Below are positions 7,863 to 15,636 of a stretch of DNA of 42,224 nucleotides, one piece after another (position 1 is the first letter of the stretch; each line of letters starts with the position of its first letter). Below the pieces are notes generated by a model. That model ran no database searches. It worked only from the letters and a program-made list of their open reading frames with translations, and had not been told where the DNA came from. This DNA is from Verrucomicrobiia bacterium. Its GTDB lineage: Bacteria > Verrucomicrobiota > Verrucomicrobiia > Verrucomicrobiales > DEV007. Location: assembly GCA_020439995.1 (NCBI GenBank), contig JAGROY010000091.1:1-42224 (forward strand). The letters are read 5' to 3'. The translations under genes and the position numbers were made by a program.

Positions 7863-10019
7863 TCAGCCGGCATCCAGCGTTCGACTGGGACGGTGCGGCA
7901 CAAATCCCACCTCCTCGTGCTGACCACGAACGCGCTTGCGCTCCTCGGATTCCAGCTGGAACTGCTTTTGCGCACGGCGGATTTTGCCAGATTTGGCCTT
8001 CCGGCGAATATAAGTACCATCAGATTGAAGATCGTAGGCCTGACAATTGTCGTCGAAGTGCCGCTCGAGAATTCGGGTCAACTCAGCGGCCAGCACAGGA
8101 TCGTGAACCTGGACGAGAAGCTCAACCCTTCGGTCAAGATTGCGGTCCATGAGATCGGCACTACTGATGAAAACCTGAGGATTGTCGCCCTGATGAAAGT
8201 AAAAGATCCGGGCATGCTCCAGATAGCGATCGACGATACTGACCACCTCAATGTTCTTGCTCAGCTTGGGCAAGCCTGGAACGAGACAGCAGATTCCCCT
8301 GACGTTGAGCTTTATCTTCACGCCAGCACGTGACGCCCGGTAAAATGCCGCGATCATCTCTCTATCCTGTAGGCTGTTGAACTTCGCCACGATCCTTGCT
8401 TCCTGGCCCTGACTGGCCCGGGCGGTCTCACTTTCGATCAACTCCATGAGCTTGCCCCGGAGAAAGAAGGGCGCAGCAGTGACAGCTTCCCCCGGATCGA
8501 GACGAGCGCCCCCCGTTAACGCGTTGAAGAACCCCGAAGCTTCGATCCCGTATTCGGGCTTGGAAGTGAGAAAACTGACATCCGTATACAGGCGCGCAGT
8601 CGATTCGTTGTAGTTGCCCGTTCCGAAATGAAGGTATCGCCGGACCATGCCGCGTTCGCGGCGAACCACGACACACGCCTTCGCATGGGTCTTAAGTCCC
8701 TGAACACCATAAATCAGCTGGACACCTGCGCGTTCGAGCTCGTCTGCCCGCTCCAGATTGCGCTGCTCGTCAAATCGGGCTTTCAATTCGACCACCACAG
8801 TGACCTGCTTGCCTCGCTCGGCAGCCTTAATGAGAGCGGTGATGATGCGACTGTTCTTCGCCGTGCGATAGAGGATCTGTTTGATCGCCACAACATTTGG
8901 ATCCTCTGCAGCCTCTTCCACCAGCGCTAATACGGGCTCATAGTCGTCATAAGGATGGTAGAGGAGCAGCTCGGTGCGGTTCAGGGTCTTAAAGATCGAC
9001 TCGCCAGCATTTCTGGCACTGCTCGGTTGGGGCTCCCACGGCGCTACCTTGAGTTCCTCGAATCCAGGGGCCACTGCAAGCTCCATGAAACCAGCAAGTT
9101 CCAACGGACCGGTGGTCGCATAGGTGCCCGGATTCTTGACCTCGAAGATCCGCCCAAGCTCCGTAATCACAGAACGGCCCGCATTCACTTCCAGCCTGAC
9201 GACATCGCTGCGCTTACGCTCGGCCAGCGCCTCCACCATCTCGGCAGCCAAATCCTGAATTCCTATCTCATCCAGAGAAATATCGGCATTGCGTGAAATT
9301 CGGAACTTGCCAGCTCCCCGCACCGTCTCTCCAGGAAACAATTGCGCGCAAAAATGCTCTACTACGTCCTCCAGAAGCATGTAAACGAACCCTTCTGTGG
9401 CTGGAACCACGAGGAATCGCGGAACATTGGACGGAATCGGGATGATGACGCTGCGCCTGGACGGAATCGTGCCATCTGTCGCAGGATTCACACGAAAAAA
9501 CCCGTTATCAGCAACGTCGACCGCTTCCAGCAATACCAGTAGCCCCACTCTCTGATTCGGGATCAATTGGGCAGCCTTCGCTGGATCGTCATGATCCACA
9601 GCCAGCGGAGTAAGCACGGGAAACAAGTGAGTATCGAAAAATTCCGCGAGGTAGTCCATCTGCGACGGCAGGACATGGTCCGAAGTAATCCTGCGGATGC
9701 CATGGTGGCGAAGCGAGGGATCGATCTCCTCTTCCAGAAGGGCATACTGCTGCCGCGTCATCGCCTGCACTTTCTCGCGAATCAGCCGCAACTGCTGGTT
9801 GGGAGTAAAGCCAGATGGATCGCGCCTACGCTTGCCGGATTTGAGTAACTCGTGCAGTCCCCCCACACGAACCATAAAAAATTCATCCAGATTCGACGCA
9901 CTAATGGCGAGGAACTTCAACCGCTCCAACAGCGGCAAATCCTTGCGCGCTGCCTCATTGAGGACACGCTGATTGAACTCAAGCCAGGAGAGCTCGCGAT
10001 TGAAGAACGGGATTTCCAT
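7863..10019 (-). CDS. ppk1: Polyphosphate kinase 1
   Basis: PPK1 reversibly builds inorganic polyphosphate from ATP. The 718-residue protein matches the family's length and order: N-terminal NRELSWLEFNQRVL (7-20), the head domain, then two phospholipase-D-like C-terminal domains. The autophosphorylated histidine is H445 in GLKTHAKACVV, and the second conserved histidine is H464 in YLHFGTGNYNE; their 19-residue spacing equals that of E. coli H435/H454. The ATP-site residues NLDEF (43-47) and R-T-A-K/N-S are also present. It lies 79 bases downstream of a PPX/GppA-like gene on the same strand, so the two are likely co-transcribed and concern polyphosphate turnover. Its C-terminus is basic (KSGKIRRAQKQFQ). 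Confidence 0.96.
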   Translation of the reverse strand: MEIPFFNRELSWLEFNQRVLNEAARKDLPLLERLKFLAISASNLDEFFMVRVGGLHELLKSGKRRRDPSGFTPNQQLRLIREKVQAMTRQQYALLEEEIDPSLRHHGIRRITSDHVLPSQMDYLAEFFDTHLFPVLTPLAVDHDDPAKAAQLIPNQRVGLLVLLEAVDVADNGFFRVNPATDGTIPSRRSVIIPIPSNVPRFLVVPATEGFVYMLLEDVVEHFCAQLFPGETVRGAGKFRISRNADISLDEIGIQDLAAEMVEALAERKRSDVVRLEVNAGRSVITELGRIFEVKNPGTYATTGPLELAGFMELAVAPGFEELKVAPWEPQPSSARNAGESIFKTLNRTELLLYHPYDDYEPVLALVEEAAEDPNVVAIKQILYRTAKNSRIITALIKAAERGKQVTVVVELKARFDEQRNLERADELERAGVQLIYGVQGLKTHAKACVVVRRERGMVRRYLHFGTGNYNESTARLYTDVSFLTSKPEYGIEASGFFNALTGGARLDPGEAVTAAPFFLRGKLMELIESETARASQGQEARIVAKFNSLQDREMIAAFYRASRAGVKIKLNVRGICCLVPGLPKLSKNIEVVSIVDRYLEHARIFYFHQGDNPQVFISSADLMDRNLDRRVELLVQVHDPVLAAELTRILERHFDDNCQAYDLQSDGTYIRRKAKSGKIRRAQKQFQLESEERKRVRGQHEEVGFVPHRPSRTLDAG

Positions 10020-10086
10020 CTTCCCTCTTTCCTAACCTACCGCTCGCATAATCGCAAGCAGCGCCGGGACCGGCATTCTTAATTGC

Positions 10087-10102
10087 TTGATTGCGCAATC
10101 AA
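10087..10102. repeat. Perfect 16-base palindrome between ppx-like gene and ppk1
   Basis: TTGATTGCGCAATCAA reads the same on both strands, overlaps the stop codon of the ppx-like gene and lies 68 bases upstream of the ppk1 start. With no loop and no T-run it resembles a dimeric regulator site more than a terminator. Whether it controls ppk1 is inference. Confidence 0.45.
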
Positions 10103-11679
10103 TCATGCAACCTGCTGCCGATCATTCCGCCTCGAACATCGATGTCCACGCCGAATATCTGGGTGAACAGGTTCCCTTTCTCATTCATGGCAAATTGCTC
10201 CAGCGACACGTCTTCCAGATCCGACACGACCAGTACGAGATGGCGATCCTCAAGCACCGCTTCCAGCTTCCGCACACGCTGGCTGTGACCGCGCTCCAGA
10301 GCATCGGCCACCCGCAGGATCGACGCCAACTTTGCTACCAGCAGCCGGTCCCCCCGCGTCAGATCCTTGTATCCCTCGTGATTTCGCTTAGGCGGCGAAT
10401 GGCGGTGGTAGCGAGCAACCAATGCCACGATGCCAATTTCGCGATGACTGAGTCCGAAGATTTCGCTGTGCTTGATCAAGTAAAATGAGTGCTGGTGGTG
10501 TGCCTTGGGGCTCACAAACCTGCCAGCCTCATGCAAAATCGCCGCCACCCGCAGCAGCAACTTGTCTCCCTCATCCAGATGATGAAGCGATCGCAGGGCG
10601 TCGAACAATTGAACACAAAGATCTTCCACTTGCAGTGCGTGATCCATATCGACAAGAAACTTGGCGGCAAGGCGATGCGCTCCCAGTCTCACTTCCTCCT
10701 GAATGGGTGTGGCGAACGACCCATCGCGGAATGCCAACATCTCCAGTAGTTCGCGATCGAAACTCCCGCTCAATGTGACGATACGGCGGCTGCCCATTGC
10801 CACAGCGATGCTGTACACTGCACGTACCGTGGGAACGAGAGCCTCCACACTGTGATAGTCGAGGCGAAACTTCCGCACTAAGTCATCGAAATCATCGGAC
10901 TCGATCTCCTTCAGGAATTTGCCTAGCTGCGAGGTTTTCACCACCATCAGTCCGCCTTTCTTCTCACCAATTTTCGAAGCCACCAGCTGGATTTCTCCGC
11001 CAAGAGCGACGAACGACTCAACCTGCACCCCGCAGTCGTTGACGATGCTCTCCAGTGTTCCGCGAATACTACCGTCGATCAGTTCAAGCTTCGAAGTCTC
11101 AGCACGTTCACTCGAAAGCGCCCCTGCTATGCGGAAGCCACCCAGCCGGTAACTGAAGTAGCTCTGAATTTTTCCGCCTTCAAAATAGAGAATACGTGTA
11201 TTACCCGGACCAACGTGGCAGACAGCGGTGTGCGCTCCCAGCAGCTTGGCTTTCGTTTCAAACAGGCGCTGGGAAATGAAATAAACCAGGCGTGTCATCT
11301 CGCCATCGTCCAGCGTGGCCACCTCCATCCCACAAGTGATGCTCACGCGATTCAAAAACACGTCTTCATTGGACGCCTCCGCCAGAATATTGGTGGCGTG
11401 CACCCGTCCAGGCAAGGCACCCTCCCCCACGGTCTCGGAGATGTTTGCCAGGAACGTACGCAACGCATCCGTGCAGGCATCCATCGTCGTCGGCCTTATG
11501 TAGCCATGCTCAAAGATATCCGCAGCCAGTGGCACTGGCCGCGACAGAATTTCCACCACCTCATAATTGCCGGTTTCAAGTGACATCTGGCCGACCAGTA
11601 GACCGATCGAACTGGCCCCGATATGAATCACGGCGGACTGGGTGGCGATATCCACAGCTGGTTTGTTGATCTTCAGATT
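10099..11679 (-). CDS. PPX/GppA-like phosphatase-fold protein with C-terminal HD domain, motifs degenerate
   Basis: The 526-residue protein aligns by eye to exopolyphosphatase/guanosine-pentaphosphatase proteins: an actin-like fold in two lobes, then an HD-type domain (residues ~375-440). AGGAGG sits just before the TTG at 11679, which decides that start over the upstream GTG at 11700. The phosphate-binding motifs are altered. The first is VIHIGASSIGLLV where the family has (I/V)DIGSNS; the second is VCHVGPGNTRIL where the family has DIGGGST, so both aspartates are replaced by His (H19, H155). The HD-like region keeps AAILHEAG (H383-E384), HHQHSFYLI and ALVARYHR. Position next to ppk1 indicates a polyphosphate or (p)ppGpp role, but it may bind or sense rather than hydrolyse. 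Confidence 0.85.
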   Translation of the reverse strand, partial: NLKINKPAVDIATQSAVIHIGASSIGLLVGQMSLETGNYEVVEILSRPVPLAADIFEHGYIRPTTMDACTDALRTFLANISETVGEGALPGRVHATNILAEASNEDVFLNRVSITCGMEVATLDDGEMTRLVYFISQRLFETKAKLLGAHTAVCHVGPGNTRILYFEGGKIQSYFSYRLGGFRIAGALSSERAETSKLELIDGSIRGTLESIVNDCGVQVESFVALGGEIQLVASKIGEKKGGLMVVKTSQLGKFLKEIESDDFDDLVRKFRLDYHSVEALVPTVRAVYSIAVAMGSRRIVTLSGSFDRELLEMLAFRDGSFATPIQEEVRLGAHRLAAKFLVDMDHALQVEDLCVQLFDALRSLHHLDEGDKLLLRVAAILHEAGRFVSPKAHHQHSFYLIKHSEIFGLSHREIGIVALVARYHRHSPPKRNHEGYKDLTRGDRLLVAKLASILRVADALERGHSQRVRKLEAVLEDRHLVLVVSDLEDVSLEQFAMNEKGNLFTQIFGVDIDVRGGMIGSRLHD

Positions 11680-11684
11680 CAAGG

Positions 11685-11694
11685 GTTCCTCCTG
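11685..11694 (-). promoter_or_regulatory. Strong ribosome binding site fixing a TTG start
   Basis: On the minus strand CAGGAGGAA lies five to six bases before TTG AAT CTG AAG at 11679. It falls inside the longer open frame that begins at a GTG at 11700, so that upstream start is unlikely to be used. Confidence 0.65.
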
Positions 11695-11746
11695 ACACAC
11701 TCACGGCAAGCATCACAATCCGGCAAATGCAAAGTTTCTGACACAA

Positions 11747-12841
11747 TCAAGGTTTCTGCAATCGATGCGCTGCTGCGATCACATCAAGCGCAGTCTGTAT
11801 CACGGGATCGAGGTGGTTCGCCGACTCCTGGAGCTGGACATTTTCAGGCAGCGCATTTTCCAGTTCAGGGTTTCTTCCTGCCACGAGCGCCGCTTCATTG
11901 AGGCGCTGTCGCTCCACTTCATAAACCAGCGGTCGGACGCCTGCTTTTTGTGAAGCTGCAAATAAGGAAAGCTTCTTCTCGCGCTGAAGCCTACACTCAA
12001 GGTCGGGCAGCACGCCCTGACGAAACGTCTGCTCCTCACGATCCGCTTCCCCTACGATCACTTCTGCAACCGCATAGCGCAGCAGCCCTCCTGCCCCCAA
12101 CGGCACCTCCTCATACTCAGCCGTGCGCCCCACAGTAACCTGACCAACGATCAGGCTCCCCAGCTGCGAGCGAAGGCACGCCGCCAAGACCTCACCCGCT
12201 GGACTTGTGTCGCCATCTACCAGCACTACGGTCCGCTTTTTCCAGGCAAGCCCGTTTCTGGATTTGAACTGCTGTGCCCCCGCGTCATCCCCGGGGCGCT
12301 CAAGCCGAAACAGCATCACCCCCGTTGCAACAAACCTGCTGGCAAAATCGGCAGCATTGCGAAAACGGTCGACTCCTCCAGGGCAGCGCAAATCCAGAAT
12401 CAGGGCTTCTGCTGGAGAGCGCTGGAAGCCAGTCAGCACCGAGTCGAATCGCTTGAGTTCATCACCACCAAGCGACGCCGGACGAACATAAGCGACTTGA
12501 TTCGTGAGCAATTCCGACACCAGCCGCAACTCCGCTTCACCTGATCCTCCTGGCGCTGCACTGCTCTTCTCTGGCACCAGCTCAGCTCCAGTGCCCAGGT
12601 GATCCAGCAGTCCTCGAAGTGCAATCCGGTTCAAGAGGTCCAACGATAAAACATCTCTCTCAAGATATCGCTGACGCAGCATCTGAAATGCACTTTGCAG
12701 ACTCGCCTGGTTCAGTGTCTCGACCAGATCCGCTTCCCCGGCAACCTTCGGCTCCGGGTCTTGCGCCCGCGCCATCATGCAGGTCATCGTCAGGGCAACA
12801 GACGCCCGAACCCATTTCGCCTGTCGTCTAAAATCGATCAT
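11747..12841 (-). CDS. S41-peptidase-like protein, PDZ-less and probably inactive
   Basis: The 364-residue protein (ATG at 12841) begins with a signal peptide (FRRQAKWVRASVALTMTCMMARA). It shows the S41/C-terminal-processing-protease scaffold: RGLLDHLG (76-83) as in the helical N-domain, ALILDLRCPGGVDRF (146-160), and the catalytic region DGDTSPAGEVLAA followed by VGQVTVGR. No PDZ domain is present; about fifteen Gly/Ser-rich residues (93-105) sit in its place. By alignment the nucleophilic Ser is P214 and the catalytic Lys is R239, exactly 25 residues apart as Ser and Lys are in E. coli Prc. It is therefore likely a non-catalytic periplasmic protein. Its start overlaps the thiD stop by 4 bases, so it is translationally coupled to an unrelated cytoplasmic enzyme. 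Confidence 0.8.
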   Translation of the reverse strand: MIDFRRQAKWVRASVALTMTCMMARAQDPEPKVAGEADLVETLNQASLQSAFQMLRQRYLERDVLSLDLLNRIALRGLLDHLGTGAELVPEKSSAAPGGSGEAELRLVSELLTNQVAYVRPASLGGDELKRFDSVLTGFQRSPAEALILDLRCPGGVDRFRNAADFASRFVATGVMLFRLERPGDDAGAQQFKSRNGLAWKKRTVVLVDGDTSPAGEVLAACLRSQLGSLIVGQVTVGRTAEYEEVPLGAGGLLRYAVAEVIVGEADREEQTFRQGVLPDLECRLQREKKLSLFAASQKAGVRPLVYEVERQRLNEAALVAGRNPELENALPENVQLQESANHLDPVIQTALDVIAAAHRLQKP

Positions 12842-13671
12842 GCTCCCGGCTGTGCGAAGTGGTTGAGTGCATCTATTTTCCCCGCTGATTCCCCATTCCA
12901 GCGCAGAATGTGTTCGATCGCTGCATGCACATACCGCTTCGCACTGCGGATCGAATCTTCCAGCGGAATGCCCTTTGCAAGGTTTGCAGCAATCGCGGCC
13001 GACAGTGTGCAACCGGTGCCGTGGGTATCCCGATCCTGGACGAACTCGGAATCAAAGTAGCACACAGTCCCAGTTCGGGTCACGAGACAGTCACGTGCGG
13101 CACCTTCTGTCAGATGCCCTCCCTTCACCAGTACGGCGGTCTCGTATCGATCAGCCAGAGCCCGGGCTGCGGGTTCAAGATCTGCGGCCGAAATGACCTC
13201 CCGTCCCAGCAACACGGATGCCTCTCCCATATTGGGCGTCAGCAGCACAGCGCGGGGAAACAGTTCTGTTTGAAGCGCCGCGATCGCGCAATCATCGATC
13301 AGTTTGTCGCCACTGGTCGCTACCATTACAGGATCGACCACTATCTTCGGAACTCTGTCAGGCGGCAACCCGTCCAGCACCAAACCGATGGCTTCCACAT
13401 GCTCTCGTGACGGAAGCATGCCAGACTTCATGGCGACTACGGGAAATGCGGTCAGCAGCAGCTTCAACTGCTCGGCCAGCATGCCCGGCGCTATCGCATC
13501 GATACGCGTGACCCGGCCAGGCACTTCGGCCACGACACAGGTCAGCGCTGTGAGGCCGTAGACACCGTGTGCTGAGAACGTCTTGAGATCGGCCTGGGCT
13601 CCCGCCCCGCATGAACAGTCGGAACCAGCCACCGAAAGCGCTACGGGTGTCGAATTGTAAATGACCGGCAT
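12838..13671 (-). CDS. thiD: Hydroxymethylpyrimidine/phosphomethylpyrimidine kinase
   Basis: ThiD phosphorylates HMP and HMP-P with ATP to give HMP-PP for thiamine synthesis. The 277-residue ribokinase-fold protein has the substrate motif SVAGSDCSCGAGAQADLKTF (13-32; most homologues have S-G-G-A-G), VDPVMVATSGDKLI (112-125), LTPNMGEA (144-151), KGGH (183-186) and the phosphate-binding HGTGCTLSAAIAAN (217-230) with the conserved Cys at 221. AGGA lies upstream of the ATG at 13671. No other thiamine gene is adjacent, and I see no TPP-riboswitch elements in the 81-base leader, so salvage of HMP is a plausible use. It is divergent from apaG. Confidence 0.93.
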   Translation of the reverse strand: MPVIYNSTPVALSVAGSDCSCGAGAQADLKTFSAHGVYGLTALTCVVAEVPGRVTRIDAIAPGMLAEQLKLLLTAFPVVAMKSGMLPSREHVEAIGLVLDGLPPDRVPKIVVDPVMVATSGDKLIDDCAIAALQTELFPRAVLLTPNMGEASVLLGREVISAADLEPAARALADRYETAVLVKGGHLTEGAARDCLVTRTGTVCYFDSEFVQDRDTHGTGCTLSAAIAANLAKGIPLEDSIRSAKRYVHAAIEHILRWNGESAGKIDALNHFAQPGA

Positions 13672-13752
13672 GGATGAATCCTAGCGGCAGAAATTTTCCC
13701 TCACAAGTGAGATTCCTCTTTATACGGTGCTGATTCCGTTCTTTAGTCGGGA

Positions 13753-14142
13753 GTGGCAGCAGATGCACAAGAACTCACAGGATTGAATGCGCACGTAGAC
13801 GACGTCATCTACATGCCCAGCCTGCAAGCGCCCGAAGATCGGCCTCACCCGTTCGTGTATTTCATCACAATTTCGAACCAGTCGGACGAAACGGTGACGA
13901 TCCGCGGCCGCAAGTGGATTATTTCTCACGCAGATTCCAATCGAAAAACAGTGGTGGAAGGCGAAGGAGTAGTGAACCAGACTCCGCGCCTGGCCCCTGG
14001 AGAGGACTTTTCTTACAACAGCTACCACGTCATCAAGAGTGACAGCAGTGCCTCAGGCGCATTTTTTGCGACCACGGACGATGGCAGAATCGTTTACACC
14101 CGCATTCCTGAATTCGAGATGCACGTTCCGCAGTGGGCGTAA
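13753..14142 (+). CDS. apaG: ApaG-domain protein
   Basis: The 129-residue protein is almost entirely one ApaG domain, an immunoglobulin-like beta sandwich. FVYFITISNQSDETVTIRGR, RKWII, EGEGVVNQTPRLAPGEDFSY and GAFFATTDDG match the family pattern, where GxGVVGxQPxLxPGxxFxYxS is typical. ApaG has been linked to Co/Mg resistance and Ap4A metabolism in enterobacteria, but its molecular role is unsettled. The start is a GTG at 13753; no ATG is in frame before the domain. It ends 17 bases before the likely start of the NamZ-family gene, which suggests co-transcription. Confidence 0.88.
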   Translation: MAADAQELTGLNAHVDDVIYMPSLQAPEDRPHPFVYFITISNQSDETVTIRGRKWIISHADSNRKTVVEGEGVVNQTPRLAPGEDFSYNSYHVIKSDSSASGAFFATTDDGRIVYTRIPEFEMHVPQWA

Positions 14143-14159
14143 AGGCAGCGCCCCGTACG

Positions 14160-15257
14160 ATGAATCCGCCTGTAGTCCTTCCAGTCGATCGGCTTGCAGA
14201 CCTGTGGCCAACAGAGCTTCGAGGGCTGCGCCTGGGTGCTGTGCTTCACGCAGCTTCCATCACTTCCCGCTGCCAGCCAGTGGTCGATGTGCTCGGCGAA
14301 CTCGACGGCACGCACTTTAAACTCACGACACTGTTCGGCCCTCAGCACGGCTTCGCCGGAACGACACAGGACAACATGATCGAGTGGGAAGGCTACCGGC
14401 ATGCACAACTGGGAGTTCCCGTCTACAGCCTCTACGGGGAACATCGCCAGCCCACACCGGAAATGCTTGGCAACATAGACGTGCTGCTGGTTGATCTGAT
14501 GGACATCGGCAGCCGCTACTACACCTTCATCTGGAGCCTCTACCTATGTATGAAGGCATGCGCTGCAGCTGGCATTCACGTCGTCGTCTGCGACCGTCCA
14601 AATCCAATCAATGGCGTCGACTGCGAGGGCGATGTCATTCAGGACGGCTACTTTTCATTTGTCGGCCTGCATCCGATTCCGGTGCGCCACGGGAAGACCA
14701 TCGGCGAACTGGCGCTGCAGTTTCAAAAAGAAGTATTCCCCGATTGTCTGCTTACCGTTCTGCCGATGCAACACTGGGAGCGCTCGATGTGGTTTGACCA
14801 GACCGGTCTGCCATGGGCGATGCCATCGCCTAACATGCCCACCCTGGACACAGCGATCGTCTATCCCGGCATGTGCCTGCTTGAGGCAACCAACCTTTCC
14901 GAGGGACGCGGCACCACCCGGCCGTTTGAAACTTTCGGAGCTCCATGGATCGACGGCCATGCGCTTGCCAGGGCACTCAATGCCCTCGAACTTCCCGGCG
15001 TTTACTTTCGTGAGATCGCATTCGAACCCACTTTTCAAAAGCACGCCCGCACGATCTGCCAGGGAGCATTCCTCCACGTGACCGATCGCGATACCTTCCG
15101 ATCGCTTGCCACCACCAGAACGATACTGACCACGATCCGCGACCAATACCCGGAAAAATTCTCCTGGAACCCACCGCCCTACGAATACGAATACGAAAAA
15201 CTGCCGATCGAAATCCTCGCCGGGATGCCACTGGCAAAAGCCTTTCCGGCATCCTGA
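14160..15257 (+). CDS. NamZ/DUF1343-family exo-beta-N-acetylmuramidase-like protein
   Basis: NamZ of Bacillus removes MurNAc from the non-reducing end of peptidoglycan fragments; that activity defines DUF1343. This 365-residue member shows nearly every family block: LFGPQHGFAG, PVYSLYGEHRQPTPEML, LMDIGSRYYTF, VCDRPNPINGVDCEG, FVGLHPIPVRHGKTIGEL, TGLPWAMPSPNMPTLDTA, YPGMCLLEATNLSEGRGTTR and PFETFGAPWID. Two positions differ from the commonest form: PQHG for PEHG and LMDIG for IQDIG, as in a distinct subgroup. The C-terminus stops soon after ILAG, so the last helix of many homologues is short or absent. No signal peptide is visible, which points to cytoplasmic recycling of muropeptides. I use the ATG at 14160; a GTG at 14133 overlapping apaG is the alternative. 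Confidence 0.9.
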   Translation: MNPPVVLPVDRLADLWPTELRGLRLGAVLHAASITSRCQPVVDVLGELDGTHFKLTTLFGPQHGFAGTTQDNMIEWEGYRHAQLGVPVYSLYGEHRQPTPEMLGNIDVLLVDLMDIGSRYYTFIWSLYLCMKACAAAGIHVVVCDRPNPINGVDCEGDVIQDGYFSFVGLHPIPVRHGKTIGELALQFQKEVFPDCLLTVLPMQHWERSMWFDQTGLPWAMPSPNMPTLDTAIVYPGMCLLEATNLSEGRGTTRPFETFGAPWIDGHALARALNALELPGVYFREIAFEPTFQKHARTICQGAFLHVTDRDTFRSLATTRTILTTIRDQYPEKFSWNPPPYEYEYEKLPIEILAGMPLAKAFPAS

Positions 15258-15302
15258 TCACACTTGAGAAACGCCAAGATTTACCCCACAATGTCTTCCA
15301 TC

Positions 15303-15629
15303 ATGAAAAACACTTCTGCATCTCTCACTGGAATTCTGCTGGCAGCGATCCTTGGCCTCACAATCGTCGGATGTGAAAAATCTGAAGAAGCCGTAACACA
15401 GGCAGCCGAAACCGCTCAGGAGGTAAGCGAGCAGGCAAAAGAAAAAGGTGAACAAGTGACAGAGGCTGCCAAAGCCGCGACCGAATCCGCAGTCGATGCC
15501 ACCAACCAAGCCGCACAAAAAGTGAAAGCCAAGACGGCAGAAGAGCTGGAAGCGGCTGAGCAGGCAGGCAAACAAATTGAAGCAGAGCTTCAGAAGGCAA
15601 TCGGCGGCGCACTACCAGGGGCAGAGTAA
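15303..15629 (+). CDS. Ala/Glu-rich helical lipoprotein
   Basis: The 108-residue protein starts at the ATG at 15303 (another ATG lies at 15291). A lipoprotein signal ends at LTIVGC, giving Cys24 as the lipidated residue. The mature part is a continuous charged helix of heptad/11-residue type units (EEAVTQAAETAQEVSEQAKEK, then similar), rich in Ala, Glu, Lys and Thr, with no aromatic residue. Such composition resembles LEA-like, YtxH/apolipoprotein-like or Lpp-like envelope proteins, but no family can be named with confidence. It follows the NamZ-family gene by 45 bases and may be the last gene of that transcript. Confidence 0.75.
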   Translation: MKNTSASLTGILLAAILGLTIVGCEKSEEAVTQAAETAQEVSEQAKEKGEQVTEAAKAATESAVDATNQAAQKVKAKTAEELEAAEQAGKQIEAELQKAIGGALPGAE

Positions 15630-15636
15630 TATCTGA

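Noticed and set aside
13672..13752. Possible TPP riboswitch before thiD
   Set aside because: The 81-base divergent spacer is too short and lacks the conserved CUGAGA-type elements.
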